The notes under the pieces: model-generated
Database searches by the model: none
What the model was told of the DNA's origin: nothing
What the model saw: only the letters and a program-made list of their open reading frames with translations
Part shown: one piece after another, positions 9,788 to 21,071 of the stretch
Layout of the letters: each line of letters opens with the position of its first letter
Position numbering within the stretch: the stretch's first letter is position 1
Position numbers and translations under genes: made by a program
Source: Monocercomonoides exilis
Taxonomy: Eukaryota > Preaxostyla > Oxymonadida > Polymastigidae
Assembly: GCA_001643675.2 (NCBI GenBank)
Contig: LSRY02000022.1
Coordinates: forward strand, 1,291,001 to 1,355,000
Direction: 5' to 3'
Length of the DNA: 64,000 nt

Positions 9788-9871
9788 AAACCACCCATAA
9801 TTTAAGATCAAACTCATTATTGAGGAGCAAACCTGCTCCTTGCGTTCGGATATTCGCTCTATTGCGAATTC
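9788..9871. repeat. DIRS terminal inverted repeat, 5' end of element
   Basis: This is the inverse partner of 3846-3906. It shares the inner segment around ATAATGAGTTTGATC and extends about 23 bp further outward (an AATTCGCAATAGAGCG segment). The outer 59 bases recur in reverse complement at 4544-4602. It probably also holds the promoter and leader, since the Gag-like frame begins only 43 bp inside it. Confidence 0.85.
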
Positions 9872-11110
9872 GTAAAGCAAAGCGGAGATGACAGTAACAG
9901 CGGAACTGCGATCGGTCAGGAAAAGAAATCATCAAAAGGTGCATATGCTCAATTGGGATATAACAATTCATGTGAGATTTATGTTGTTAATGATGATTCT
10001 CCACTAATTTCAGAGGAAATCACACTGAGCAAGGAACAAGGAATAACAATTGAAGGAGTCAATGCAAATGGAGATGAAAATTCAGAAGTTGCAATTGATT
10101 GCAATGTCAATGTACCAACGCAATCAATCAGGTCAGCTCTATTCACGTGTTATGGAATTATTGAATTCAAATATTTAGCATTCAGATTTTCAATGACAAA
10201 ACATTATTGGCCCAGGTTAATCTATTCAGGAACAAAATCCTTGAAAATAAGCAACTGCCAATTTGTCAGAGTTGGATCAACGTTTCAAGGAGGAACTACA
10301 TCAAATGAAGGAGCATTCTATTCTGTAGCATCTTATCTTGTTGAAGTGAATGGTGGAAAAGTCATAATGAATTCAGTGAAATGCACAGATGAAACATCAT
10401 TTGTCACATTTTCAAATTCTCTGTTTTGGTTTTACGGACCAGAGGAAGTGAAATTGAATGAAGTGGAGATCAGCAAAGTGAATGTTGTTGATGCCTCGGC
10501 AATCAACATTGATGAAATAGGTTTTGCTGTAAAAAATATAACAATAGAGGGATTGAATATTCAAGAAGTGAATTCAAAAGATGGACATGTAGCTGGTTTA
10601 TATATTTATTTAAATTCAGCTGGATCAACAGTGTCCATTGGAAGGACGAGCAAATGCACATTCAAGTCATGCTCCGCATCAAACGGATATTCTGGCGCTA
10701 TTTATCTTGATATGAAACAGACAATGTTTCACCTGAAACTTCCAGCTGCATTCAACTTGGATATCGACAACTCAAATACAGCAAAGTCGAGCACAACATC
10801 AATTTTCATTATGGCACCAGATGTTAAAGCTTTTTGTGAGCAGGAAGACTCCTTTGAGTTTGCAAACGAATACGACGAATCAGCTGCTGGATGGATTATG
10901 GGGGCTAAAGACGAAGATTCAGATCCAGTTGATTTGTTCGAAAAGTTCATGAAATCTAGGCAAGAAAAACAAAAAGAAGAAGCCCAAAAGAAAAAAGCAG
11001 GGACAATTGTTGCAATTGTAGTGCCAATTGTTGTCGTTGTGGTTGTTGCCGTTGTTGTGGTTGTTGTTGTAATCATCGTTGTCAGGAAAAGGAAATCAAA
11101 AAGTGGTTAG
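9872..11110 (+). pseudogene. Body of the surface-protein gene interrupted by the DIRS element
   Basis: From GTA at 9872 an open frame of 412 codons runs to a TAG at 11108. It starts V-K-Q-S-G, then N-S-G, then a conserved block GITIEGVNANGDENSEVAIDC. An EFKYLAF motif follows, then several short beta-rich repeats, as in right-handed beta-helix adhesins. Next come a K-rich linker and a valine-dominated membrane span (AGTIVAIVVPIVVVVVVAVV and on), ending in RKRKSKSG. The same architecture occurs in each domain of the intact 28715-31198 protein, but here there is one domain only. The signal peptide lies at 3759-3845, beyond the DIRS insertion, so the gene is broken. Past the TAG the frame still resembles the paralogue's tail (EKQQEQDMS against SKEQEMS), so the stop itself may be recent. 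If expressed, it would be a cell-surface type I membrane protein with an unknown ligand. Confidence 0.8.
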
Positions 11111-12621
11111 GAAAAGCAACAGGAACAGGATATGAGCAGTATTGGAAGCAAAAAAAAAACACGATTCTATTATTCGTCATGTTTGATAACCATCAATATT
11201 TTTGATTTTGTATTTCCATTTGTAGTCATCTTTAACTCATTTTTGCAAATGGGTTCTCTTTTTTGTTTTCTTTTTGATTTGTTCTCCAATTCAATAATGT
11301 ATTTCATCCAAAAGCCCACATCACTTGATTTAAAAAAGAACTTATATTGGGCAATGAAAATGAAAAACAAGATGGAAAATGGCTGATCATTCACAAGGAC
11401 ACAACTCTAACAATTGCATTTTTTCGAGCTTTTTTTCTTAAGTTCTATTACAATTTCAATTCCATTTCGTTTTTGAGATGGAACTTCACTCAATTGTGAA
11501 AAAGAATATCATTTGTTTGAAAAAGATTGATAAATTGTCTGGACAATGTTCAATAGTAAGCTCTGTTTCATCAGGCTTCAGAGTTCCTCTGAAGATTGTG
11601 GTATTTGTCTTATCTTCACAAATAATGCATTCATATTTTGAATGGATTCATCAAAGGTTAATTCATAACATTTGGACACAATCACAGAAGAATTCAAGAA
11701 AATTTCACCAAGTTGAACTTGCATTATCGTCAAGTCAAACCACCTGTCAGTCAAGAAAATTCTCATATAATATCTCAAGAAAAAACCTAAGAACAAAAGT
11801 ATTTTCGTTTATTCAAAATCGAGATTGCCACCATTTCCACAACAATTGGATTTTTCAATTAATATCAGATTGAAAGAAATTAAAATCAATCGGAATTCTT
11901 GCAAGTGTGAATGTTGTTAAAAAAGAAATAATATTCAATTCATCTTTCATTGAAAGTTCGAAACTGAACAAACTTGAACACTTCAAGATTTCACTTTTTT
12001 AATTTAAGTTCTCAAAGAAAAATGAACAAAAAGGATTCAGACTGAATATGAAACAAAGGATGTGCAAATTGATTAAGATGATGAATGAAAAAAGAGACTT
12101 TTTATATATTAACAATCAACAAGACCATCAAAACGAAAGAAGAATTTTTTTGTTGAAGATTAATGAAAGATAAGTTAGCACACAAACACATTTTCATTAC
12201 CGAATCAGTTATTTTAAGAATAATTGATCACAATGAACAAAGAAGGTTCATGATACAGAATAATAACACACTCTCAATTTTCACACAAATCGCTTGATGA
12301 AGAAGATAGAAGGAAGGGAAAAATTCATCTTTCAAACTTTTTTTTTTCAATATTGCTATCAAAAGATCAGGATTTATTTTGATACTGTGCTGAAAAGTGG
12401 AGAAGTGCAAGATAAACGGAAAAATGAAGATGAAGCAAAATATGGTTTTTTTCAATTTCCAGGAACAATTAAAGACACTTTTTAAATGAATAATTGAAAG
12501 ACGAATTGAATGAATCTTGATGATCATTGGATTGGTTGAAAGTGATTTTTCAAACCGTTTTTAATTTATGAACGAAAAACCACATATGGGAGGCTAAGAT
12601 TGTCCTGAATGAACTTATATA
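11111..12621. other. AT-rich intergenic region
   Basis: About 1.5 kb with no convincing frame on either strand. Short plus-strand frames at 11132 and 11478 have the composition of the surrounding DNA. No repeats or RNA genes were seen. Confidence 0.55.
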
Positions 12622-12653
12622 GGGTCAGTTATTTATCGGGACACTTTTTTTTA
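12622..12653. repeat. Terminal inverted repeat, left
   Basis: It begins GGGTCAGT and pairs with the inverse at 14632-14663. About 24 of 32 positions appear to match by eye, including the GGGTCAGT and GGGACA blocks and a T-rich inner end. Confidence 0.6.
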
Positions 12654-12881
12654 ATAAAAACCTTGTTTTTTTTATTTTTGAAAAAAATTAAAAAAAAACA
12701 CAAATGACAAATCCAATTTATGTATAACTTTTCTTTTTTTTTTTCCTTTCAATTTCATTGATTTTTTCCTGTTCATTTTCATGATCATCTTCTTTCACTT
12801 CATATTTTCTCTTTATTTTTTCATTTCAACCAAAGACTCTGATACACTATCGTCTTTTTGATCTGCTTTTTTCATTTCTTC

Positions 12882-14319
12882 TTAGGAATTCTTTTCATCA
12901 TCAACTTTTTCTTCTTTTTCAGCTTTTTCTTCTTCTTTTATTCCTAAATGTTCACTCCAATCATTCAGAAGCTTCTCATCAGTTATTAACTTTCCATTGA
13001 AGTCGAATCTGTTTCAATGAGTTGAAGGTTGATATTCCGATGTTTCTGGCAGCTTCATGAGAATCGATCCAGATTCGTTATGAAGAACTCCACTCGTTGC
13101 GAAGGCTTTTTTAATGATAGCAGGTGAGAGTGCGGAATGAATTGCTTGAGGGAGAACATCCACAAATGCTGTTCTTTTTTATGAAGATGTCGACAAAGAT
13201 GGAGGATCATATTTTGTTTGAAGTTCTGTTTTGAGAACAGCGAAGACTATTTAGTCAAGCAGCTGGATGTTGTGTGTGAGGAATGAAGGAAACAACGTCG
13301 ATATTTTCTTTTTGAAATTCTCTCCAGATTGACGGATCTGCTATAGAAATGTGTGAGTCGATAAAAACCAATCAGCAAGAGTTTTCTAGTGACATGCGCT
13401 TTCTGTGGTCGACAATTTATGGAAGAAGTTTTGAAAGTGCTTTCTTATTGAATTGGTTGCATCCCATTCAACTACTTCCGTTCGGACAGATATCCAGAGT
13501 TTTTCATAGCTGCAGCTTCACTTCATCAGGAAGGCTCTTGCAAGACCGTAGAATCACAGAAGGAAGTGCAAACCATCTTCAGTCACAGCAGCAACTTGAG
13601 TGGAATTAACCATTTTGGTGATCCTTTGCGAAATCCTGGATTTTCATTTTTTTGGATGAACCACGTTCAGCTTTGAATTGGTTGGAACTCTTCGTGATGA
13701 TTGGTCCATATTCAATATTTGTTCTTTGAAATGATCAATTTTATCTTGAGAACCCTCCAGTTATGAATTATAGGGATGCTGAACACTTTGGCATAACACC
13801 TCAAGGCGATTAACATCAACAATTTTGGAGCGTTTCTCTTCAGCTTGAAATGGCGCTTCACAAATTGATAAGCTGTGGCAATTGAAACGTTTATGAATAA
13901 GGTTTCTTTGTCATCTGTATCATTAATCGCATTTTCCATCTTATGTATTTATTAGGATTATTAATTATTTTAGAACAACAAACAAGTTCGCGAACTTTCA
14001 GGATAGGCAAACAGCTTCCAGATTTTGATTCAATGATGATCTCTTCCTGCACAATTTGTTCTTTGTCTCCTATAACAAATTGCGGTCTTCCCACTTTTGA
14101 AACCAGCCTTTTGCTTCTCAGCGCCCGAACAGCGTTTTTGATCCTTTTTCGTGAGAATTCCATGGAGTTTATAGCGTCTGTAATCCTGACAACTCCATCA
14201 ACCACAATGCGCGCCATCCGTTCCAGCCGATTGTCAATCCTTCTGTAATCGAAAGATTTCATTGCAGCACGTAATTTCCTTTGTCCAGCAATTCTCTTTT
14301 GTTCCACAGCAATTTTCAT
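12882..14319 (-). pseudogene. DDE-superfamily (pogo-like) transposase relic
   Basis: The longest piece (14319-13891, 142 codons) has a basic N-terminus and a winged/HTH-like segment, VRALRSKRLVSKVGRPQFVI, typical of CENP-B/pogo-type DNA-binding domains. A second HTH-like piece, TAYQFVKRHFKLKRNAP, follows in another frame near 13860. Further on, near 13340-13260, a DDE-type segment reads FIDSHISIADPSIWREF, then ENIDVVSFIPHTTHPAA, matching the usual D-x-H...P-H-T-T-H-x-x-Q-P-L-D block with the last part mutated. A C-terminal piece reads GKLITDEKLLNDWSEHLG and ends at a stop near 12882. Frames shift several times, so it is non-functional. The exact subfamily is uncertain. Confidence 0.65.
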
Positions 14320-14403
14320 TTTTTTATTATAGTTATGTTCTTAAGTCCAATTTATTTATTTATTAAATTTAATTTTCAATTTTCATTGAAAATGTATTTT
14401 TAT

Positions 14404-14532
14404 TTTCATTTAATACGAATTTAAATGGTTTTACGCACCTTGAAACCCACCTTTTTATTTATTTTTTTCGATGGAAGGGATTAACGCACCCTTCTCCCTC
14501 CCATTGGAAATAAACTTCGTATTCAAATGAAA
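14404..14532. repeat. Short inverted repeat (MITE-like) within the transposon's upstream region
   Basis: Arms TTTCATTTAATACGAA (14404-14419) and its near-inverse (14516-14532) enclose about 96 bp. The enclosed sequence contains two direct copies of an ACGCACC(T/C)T motif (about 14432 and 14484). It could be a small non-autonomous insertion or subterminal transposase-binding sites. Confidence 0.45.
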
Positions 14533-14631
14533 TTATCCTAATTTTCAGGGTTTGCTTATATACTGATAATGTTTATAAATATTCAAAAAGTTGGAAATTT
14601 TAATTTTCTATTCAAAAATTTAGGCACTGTT

Positions 14632-14663
14632 AAAGAAAAATGTCCCTTCAAATCACTGACCCC
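14632..14663. repeat. Terminal inverted repeat, right
   Basis: Inverse partner of 12622-12653. Read outward on the plus strand it ends TGTCCCTTCAAATCACTGAC and then CCC. Confidence 0.6.
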
Positions 14664-16065
14664 ATTTTCTGAAATACGATTTTATTCTTATTGGAGGATG
14701 ACAAACTGATTGAAAATCCTATTGAAAAGAGAGTTTTTAACACTTTTCTGTATTTATCAAAATCATCTTTCCAATTCATTGTCTTTTAGGAGTTCTTGTT
14801 ATAAATTGATTACACATTTCAATAGAAGATAATGATCTTTCATTTCATTTCATTTGGCATGAAATTAGTCCAAAGGATTGAAGGTTGGTCTTTCGTTTTA
14901 AAAAAGATTTCTTTGGATCAAAATGGAGAATAATTTGTTTTATTTTAAAAATTGTTTTCCATTCCTCAAAATATGCAATAATGCAAAAGAAAAAATTACG
15001 ATTGGAGAGATATTGTGACTATAACAACAAAACCTTATTGCCAGCTTTGATAAATGTTTCATGAAGGAGAGACAAAGAGTCAGATATCAAAGTTGGATAT
15101 GAATATCTTCATAACTTTCACCATAATTAATAGAAAGAAATGATAACCTCAGACGTGAAACATTGTTTTGATGAACAGGAAAATGCCAGTTTGAAGTGGA
15201 AAGTTCCTGAAATAATTTTATTTTCATTTTCAAGATTAATGAATAAAACGACATTTGATTACTCATTCATCACTTATACCCAACTGGTCTTTATCATGTC
15301 CTTTCAAAAAAACATCAGTCTGAGATGAATGAAATTTCATATGTGGTTTTCAGTAGTATCAGACCAAAATCAAAAATATGGAATATCAAACAAAGGTCAA
15401 TCCGATTCGAACTCTTCATGATTGTGTTTTCAATCCAAAAATATTCAACAAATTCCAAAAAATGAAAAAATCAATTGTGAGAAATATTGAAAAACCAAAG
15501 GTTTTGAGGAGAACGCGAAAATTAAAAAACAAACAAATGAAAGATAAAAAACCAGTTGCGAAACATCTTTTGGAACATTTTGTGTTTTGCAAAGAAGAAA
15601 TAAAAGGGAGAGAGAGAAAAATAGAAAAATAATTTGAAAAAAAAAATTATTTGAATGATTTACATAGGAAAAGAAAAACGACTAACTTCCTAAAATTCCT
15701 TCAACTCAAACAGCACTTTCAATAATGCGTTCTTCCGGATCTTCTGATCCATCTTTTTTGACATTCTCTTGAATGAATAACTTTCAGTGATGAAACGGAA
15801 AATAATTCTTTTCCTCTGATGAATTCTCTCTCTTTCTCTATTTTTCAAAGTAAAATCCAAAAATATTTTTAACTCATCCTCGTCCATTCTCGTCCATCCT
15901 CATATTTTCTTTTTTCCTCTTTAACTTTGCATCAACAAAATTCTCCTTTCAATAATGTTGCCATGCTTTCAACTTCCTTTTTCAACACTCTCTTTATCAC
16001 ACTTCTCACAACATAATTTTTCCTCTCCTTTAACACCAAAAGAATTTAACTGATTATCGCTTCTT
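14664..16065. other. AT-rich intergenic region
   Basis: No supported gene. Short lysine-rich frames at 15378-15632 (plus) and 15690-15887 (minus) have the composition of random AT-rich DNA. Confidence 0.5.
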
Positions 16066-16854
16066 TTGTTGTTCATTCTTTTTCTTCATGACGAACTCTC
16101 TCTTTCTTATCCTAACTTGCACTCATGCCTTGTTCACTTCGCATCACTCACCGCTCCCCTCACCCTCAACTCCTCCAACATCACCAGCATCACCTCCACA
16201 ACCACCCCCACCAGCTGTGTCCTCTCCTCTGCCACCTCCCCTGTTCTCTCCCTCTCCCTCGCCAACTGCACCATCACCAACATCAACTCAGAACAGTTCA
16301 GCCAACAGACTGCTACCAATGGCGGGTGCATCTCATTCGCCTCATCTGCCCCTTCCAACTCCTTTTCAGTGAGTGACACAAATTTCTCCACCTGCTCTGT
16401 GAGCGAGGATACAAGTTCTGGAGGAAGAGGCGGTGCTCTCATGATCGAGTACAAGGATAATTCAGAAGTGTCATCCACAACCTTTTCCATCACCAATATC
16501 GTGTTTTCTGCCAACAAGGCCAGTGTCGGAAGAGATCTGTATTTTGTGTGCGAATCCCTTGTCGCTTCTGTGAAAGAGCCCTTGTTCGCCTTCATGAGAA
16601 GCATCACTCAGAAAGACAACTCGATTGTTGGGCATTACAGAACAGAAGCATTTGGTGATTGGAATATCGATTTGTTTATATTTCTCAACAGGTATGCAGC
16701 TGACAATGAATATGCGAATGATCATCTTGATATCAAAGCAATGAATTGTTGGACATCAAAGATGCCCTGCAAGGGCACACGCAATGCGACGGGGCTTCTG
16801 AAGAAGGTGCAGATCATAAGGCACAAATCATTTCATCAGCTGACTTGTCGGTGA
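16066..16854 (+). pseudogene. Fragment of a large beta-helix-type surface protein gene
   Basis: A 262-codon frame without an ATG at its start. It has serine/threonine/asparagine-rich repeats (NSSNITSITSTTT, then LSLANCTITNINSEQF), a cysteine-flanked G-G-C-I-S-F motif, an F-S-V-S-D-T-N-F-S-T-C segment and a GGRGGALMIEY motif. It then has S-A-N-K-A-S-V-G-R-D-L-Y-F-V-C, followed by a WNIDLFIFLN region and a W-T-S-K-M-P-C-K-G-T pair. This pattern belongs to the polymorphic-outer-membrane-protein-like, right-handed beta-helix surface proteins found in large numbers in oxymonads (established knowledge; assignment by eye). There is no signal peptide, and downstream sequence continues only as broken scraps to about 17110, so it is a gene fragment. 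Confidence 0.6.
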
Positions 16855-18660
16855 AAATATGTGCAAGTGACGACAAGGTCGAAGATATTTGAAGAGAAGG
16901 CACACAAAATAGAAGAAAACATCTCACATGTGCATTTGATGAAATCAACATTGCTTGTCGGACATTTATTCTCTTCTTTCATAGAATTTTCCATTAAATA
17001 TGCCTTTTCAAATAAAGAAGTTTCCTTCATCGTCTCATCTTCTGCGACTTTTTGAAGGCATGTGGACTTGCGAAATCTCTCGAAAAACATCCCTGCAACT
17101 GTATGTTCAAAGAAATCTTTTCCCACTTTGTTCTTTCTGCTTCCTGTAATTCTTTCAATCTCAAATTAAATTATGTTGGGCAATCTTCATGGATTGCGTG
17201 CCTGATGATCATCTATTCTTGGCTTGACATTGAACCATTTTCATTGAAATATAATTTCAGCTGATGTTCTGTGATAGAATAAATATACGTTTTGTGTTTC
17301 CGAAAAGAAAATAAAAGATGACGTCTAACGCTGAATTTGACGGAGTTGAATGAAATGAAAATATCAGTTTTCATTCGTTCATCAAAAAGGGCGTTGAAGA
17401 AGAAAAGGATGATCACAATTGTTGAAAAGAAGATAAATGCTGTGTGAAAGTGCGAATGAATGAGGAAGAATGAAGTTGAAGAAGAAGAGGAATAATAATA
17501 AGAAGAAGAAGAACTTGGTTCAGATTGAGTGAGAAGAAGAGAAAGAGAAAAGTGCCGAAGGATATGATTCAACTGCACATCCAGAGGAGACGATGGAGGC
17601 GACAGAGTGTGTAAGAGAAGCAATGATAGAAGCTGTTGAGATGTTAGACGAATGGAATGAGTGTAGTGAGTCGATGTCTGGAAGATAGTCGCTGAGTGAA
17701 GAAGTCATGGCAGCCAATGAATCATCGTGTGAAGAGGTGTTGTGTGAGGCACATGGAAGGTGGGATGAATGAATAGTGCAGGGGATAAAGAGGAGCACCG
17801 AAGGAAGATAGGGAGGAGATGGCAGATAGCTGCGGGATGTGACAGTTAGCAGAAGAAGGATCCGACCGGAAGCTGAAGGAAAACAGAGGGATTCTGCTAG
17901 AGGCGATGAGAGAAAGGTGACCTATGTGCAGGTTGTTTGGCTGTGGGTTCTTTGTTCCAGTTGAAAATGAGTGGAAGGATTTCGTTGCGGAGAGTCGTGT
18001 CGTCGTCCGCGAAGAAGAAACAAGGAAACATGAAGGAACGTGGAATCGGATAAAGTGGAGCGATTCCTATGCGAAGGGCGTAACCAGTTCAGGTCTAAAA
18101 GAGAGACAAGTGCCACAGAAGGCGACAGAAACTTATAAGATGGTACTAAAAGAAGAAGATTCACTGAGGGAAACAAAAGAGGCGAAGGGATGTTTCAAGC
18201 GCTGTGTTGCTCGCAGATGAAGGAGGGGATGCGAGAAAGAGCAGACCGCCACACTTTTGAGGATGAAGGGACAGCCAGCCCCAGTTGCACAGCTGACGGA
18301 ATCCCAACACCAGACGCTCTAAAGCAGCCGTCTGGTGTGAAGGAGAACCCGAAGCTCGAGGGAGTGACATAGAGAGAGTTCGCTTTTTCGGTGAGGGAGA
18401 GGAGAGATGTGGAGGAAGAGGAGGAAGACGACGAAGGAAGATGCTGATGAATATTTTTGTAATAAATTTGGAAGAAGAAGAAGAAGAATGAGAAGGGGAA
18501 GAAGGGGAAGAAGGGGAAGAAGAGGAAGAGGAAGAGGAAGAAGCAGAAGAGGAAGAGGAATAAGCAGAAGAGGAAGAATAAGTTGTTGAGTAGATAAAAA
18601 TAAGAATGAGAAGGGGAAGAATGAATATATTCCTTCATCATCTTTCACGAAATGTTGGAT
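16855..18660. other. Decayed coding scraps and purine-rich low-complexity DNA
   Basis: 16855-17110 may carry the decayed continuation of the preceding surface gene. 17460-18400 is purine-rich and higher in GC than average, with broken acidic frames such as 17521-17686 (plus), which suggests old coding sequence. No family was recognised and no continuous gene is claimed. Confidence 0.4.
18470..18610. repeat. GAAGAG/GGAAGA simple-sequence tract
   Basis: An imperfect purine microsatellite of GAAGAG, GGGAAGAA and AGCAGAAGAG units. On either strand it gives spurious low-complexity frames (poly-R/G or poly-F/L). Confidence 0.85.
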
Positions 18661-21071
18661 TTTCTTATCGAAGAAAACGATGATGAAGTTGTTGCTAATG
18701 CAGATGTTGATGATGATTGTGATTAATCATTTTCTTCATTTCCTTTTTTCCCATCTTTTTCTTTCTTCTCTTGTTTTTGTTCTCACATGGAACTGACGCT
18801 TTGAAGCGTTTTTTTTAATTTCTCTTGTGAATTTTCCCCTCTTTTTGTTTGCAACTTCATAGCTGCTCCACACAAATGATGCATTTGACAAGTTAATAAC
18901 AATATCATCTTCATCATCATTGTTATATTCTTCTTCTTCTTCCATTCCTTTTTCTTTATCTCTTTCTTTCTCTTCTTCTCCTCTTCCTTTTATTTCCTTT
19001 TCAACACTTTTTTTAGAGTTTTCTTTGAAAAACCAAACTTCTTTTATCATCATCGTCAGTACCACTTTTTTGATTCTTCTTTGTTTGCGAGTGAAATCAA
19101 ACTTTTGTTTTCCTTTTCAAATTCATCGATAAATCAGCAATTCCTTCTTTCTCTTCGCCTTCTTCTCCTTCTTTTCCTGCATTTCCTTCTCCCTTTTCAT
19201 CCACATTTCCCTCTTCTCCCTATTCTCTTTCTATTCCTTCGCATCTGTCAGCAAACTCTCTTCACTGAAGCAGCATCTCCATTCTATTAATGCAGCTTTT
19301 CTCCATCCAGAAGCTGTTTAACATCGACGGAATATCATCCAGTGCTATTCAAGCGACTAAACTGTGCTTGTTGAAGGAAAGGTGGAAAGACACTTTCAAA
19401 GGCAGATGCTGCAAGAAGCTCAGGGAAATAAGCACGACGAAGGCGAGCGCATTCACAAGCGACTGCATTTTCCTTTGATGGAATTGGTGATAATCTACGG
19501 TAAGGATTAGTTTTGAGTGAAAAATTTTTTAAATTTGCAAAAGAAGTCAGAATATAAAAAAAAAAAAGATTGGAAATTTACAATCAAAATGAGGTGATAC
19601 CATTTTTAATAATAAGCTCATCTTCTTGCCTCTCAAATTGAAGCTGCTTATCTTTTATCATTTCTTCCCTGTCGTTTCTTTTTATAAACTGAAGTCAAAA
19701 GAACAGCGATGAAACACCAAAAGAAAAAGAAAAGGAAAAAAGTGAAAGTGAAAACGCGAAATCATCATTGCTGAAAAAGTTAAAAGAATTTTTATTTTTT
19801 ATAATTTCTTTCTTTCTTGTTTAAATAAGAATTGTACAAATATTACATAAACTAGATAACACACCTCAATTTGATCAAATACTTCAATCGCAATCTGTTC
19901 TATCCTACCAGATTCGCTTCGTTCTCTCTTGTGCTGTTTCTGTGTTTGCTTTGAAATCCACTCAGAAATCGGTGAAACAATGAAAATCATCAAAACAATC
20001 CAAAACGATGATTTTTCAGAAAACGTAACAAGCGCATTCACAGAAAATACACATCAAGTGGCAACACAATTAAACGATTAATATGTTGAAATGAACTCAA
20101 CTCGGTTGCAATTTAATTTCGATATTGGATCAACCTCCCTTTTCCATCTCGAATTTTTTTAACTTCGTTCAATTTCAAAATCTTTTGGAATAGAATCTCT
20201 TTTAATGCTCTTCTAACAATGCAGCCCAATGTTGTCTTGATAAATTCTCTTATGCGTTCAATTATCATGCGCTCGAGCACCATCAAAAATGTGAATTGTT
20301 GAAAGCTTAATCCCCTCCATCAATCCTCTTTCAGCCTGGATGGCCCACTCAAGAAACGAACAAATAACAAAAGTAACCTGATCCCTCAAAACTTTACTCA
20401 ATACATTAAATTTGAAACATTCAATGAAACCAGCAAACATTTTGAAATTACAGAAAAAATCATTTCTGACAAGGAAAGCTTCCAAATAACTCTAAAAATG
20501 AGTGCAACAATTGAAATGCTAATGTTCAATGCAGTGATGTGATATACACCTAATTAATGAACAAACTGTCGCTTTTTTGTCACTTTTTTGTTGAGTTCAA
20601 AAATGAACCAAATTTCCCCTTCTTTATTCCACTCTGAATGTTGAAATAGAATTTTTTCACATTTAGTGTCATAAACGGGATATTTTTTTAGACGTTCAAC
20701 TATTCATCGAAATTCAATCCAGATCCTTGAAATAAATTATTGTTTATCTGATCATAAAGAAATTATTTTTATTTGTATTTGACTTAATACTGCTAATACC
20801 GTTAGCATCTTTGTGATTTCTATTTCATACTGATATTTACGAAGCAAAGCAATTCTCATTGGTCTGCAATAAGTTGATTTTATCGATTATCAATCATATT
20901 TGTTGTTTTTGTTATTTTGTTTAAAATATGATACTTTGTGCAATTGATCTTTACAAATATAACGCAGAATAGAAATGTGTGATGAAGGCATATCCGATAA
21001 TTTTCTCCTGAACATATTCGTCAGAGATAAGTTTTCGAGTTTGTGAATTTTTCTATTTTTTGAGTGTTCAG
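18661..21071. other. AT-rich intergenic region
   Basis: No convincing gene. A minus-strand 75-codon frame at 20258-20485 has a somewhat protein-like composition (FLEWAIQAERGLMEGIK) and could be a relic, but nothing similar occurs elsewhere in the window. The 5' exon of the gene continuing at 21072 may lie in the last few hundred bases and was not located. Confidence 0.4.

Larger units (their letters stand above)
3846..9871 (-). mobile_element. DIRS-type tyrosine-recombinase retrotransposon
   Basis: A 6026-bp element read on the minus strand. In order it has a terminal repeat (9871-9788), Gag-like ORFs, RT-RNase H, a tyrosine recombinase, an internal complementary region (4602-4510), and an opposite-facing terminal repeat (3906-3846). 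DIRS elements are known for this layout: non-identical inverted termini, no integrase or protease, and an internal region complementary to both ends joined, which serves a circular intermediate. All of this is visible here. The element is about 50% GC, distinct from the AT-rich host. A GTA trinucleotide flanks both ends. The Gag-like region is frameshifted and the recombinase has one in-frame TGA, so this copy is probably not autonomous. The RT-RNase H frame is intact, so the insertion is not very old. Confidence 0.9.
12622..14663 (-). mobile_element. Decayed pogo/Tc1-like DNA transposon
   Basis: A 2.0 kb unit bounded by imperfect inverted repeats. The left end starts GGGTCAGTTATTTATCGGGACA. 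The right end, read inward, starts GGGTCAGTGATTTGAAGGGACA. Between them lies a minus-strand transposase relic with helix-turn-helix and DDE-type segments. The left flank is TA-rich (TATATA), which fits TA targeting by this superfamily, but a matching right flank is not evident. Many stops and frame changes show that it is no longer active. Confidence 0.65.

Noticed and set aside
9872-9952. Starting the surface gene at the first in-frame codon near 9953
   Set aside because: Homology to the paralogue extends upstream to V-K-Q-S-G at the DIRS boundary, and the signal peptide lies at 3759, so no true start exists near 9953.
11108-11110. Reassigned stop codons (TAG as Gln)
   Set aside because: The intact genes here use no internal TAG or TAA, and the extension past this TAG soon becomes non-homologous. 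The standard code with a nonsense mutation is simpler.
18195-18648. Phe/Leu-rich minus-strand frames near 18.2-18.6 kb
   Set aside because: They are produced by the GAAGAG simple repeat. They are not plausible membrane proteins.
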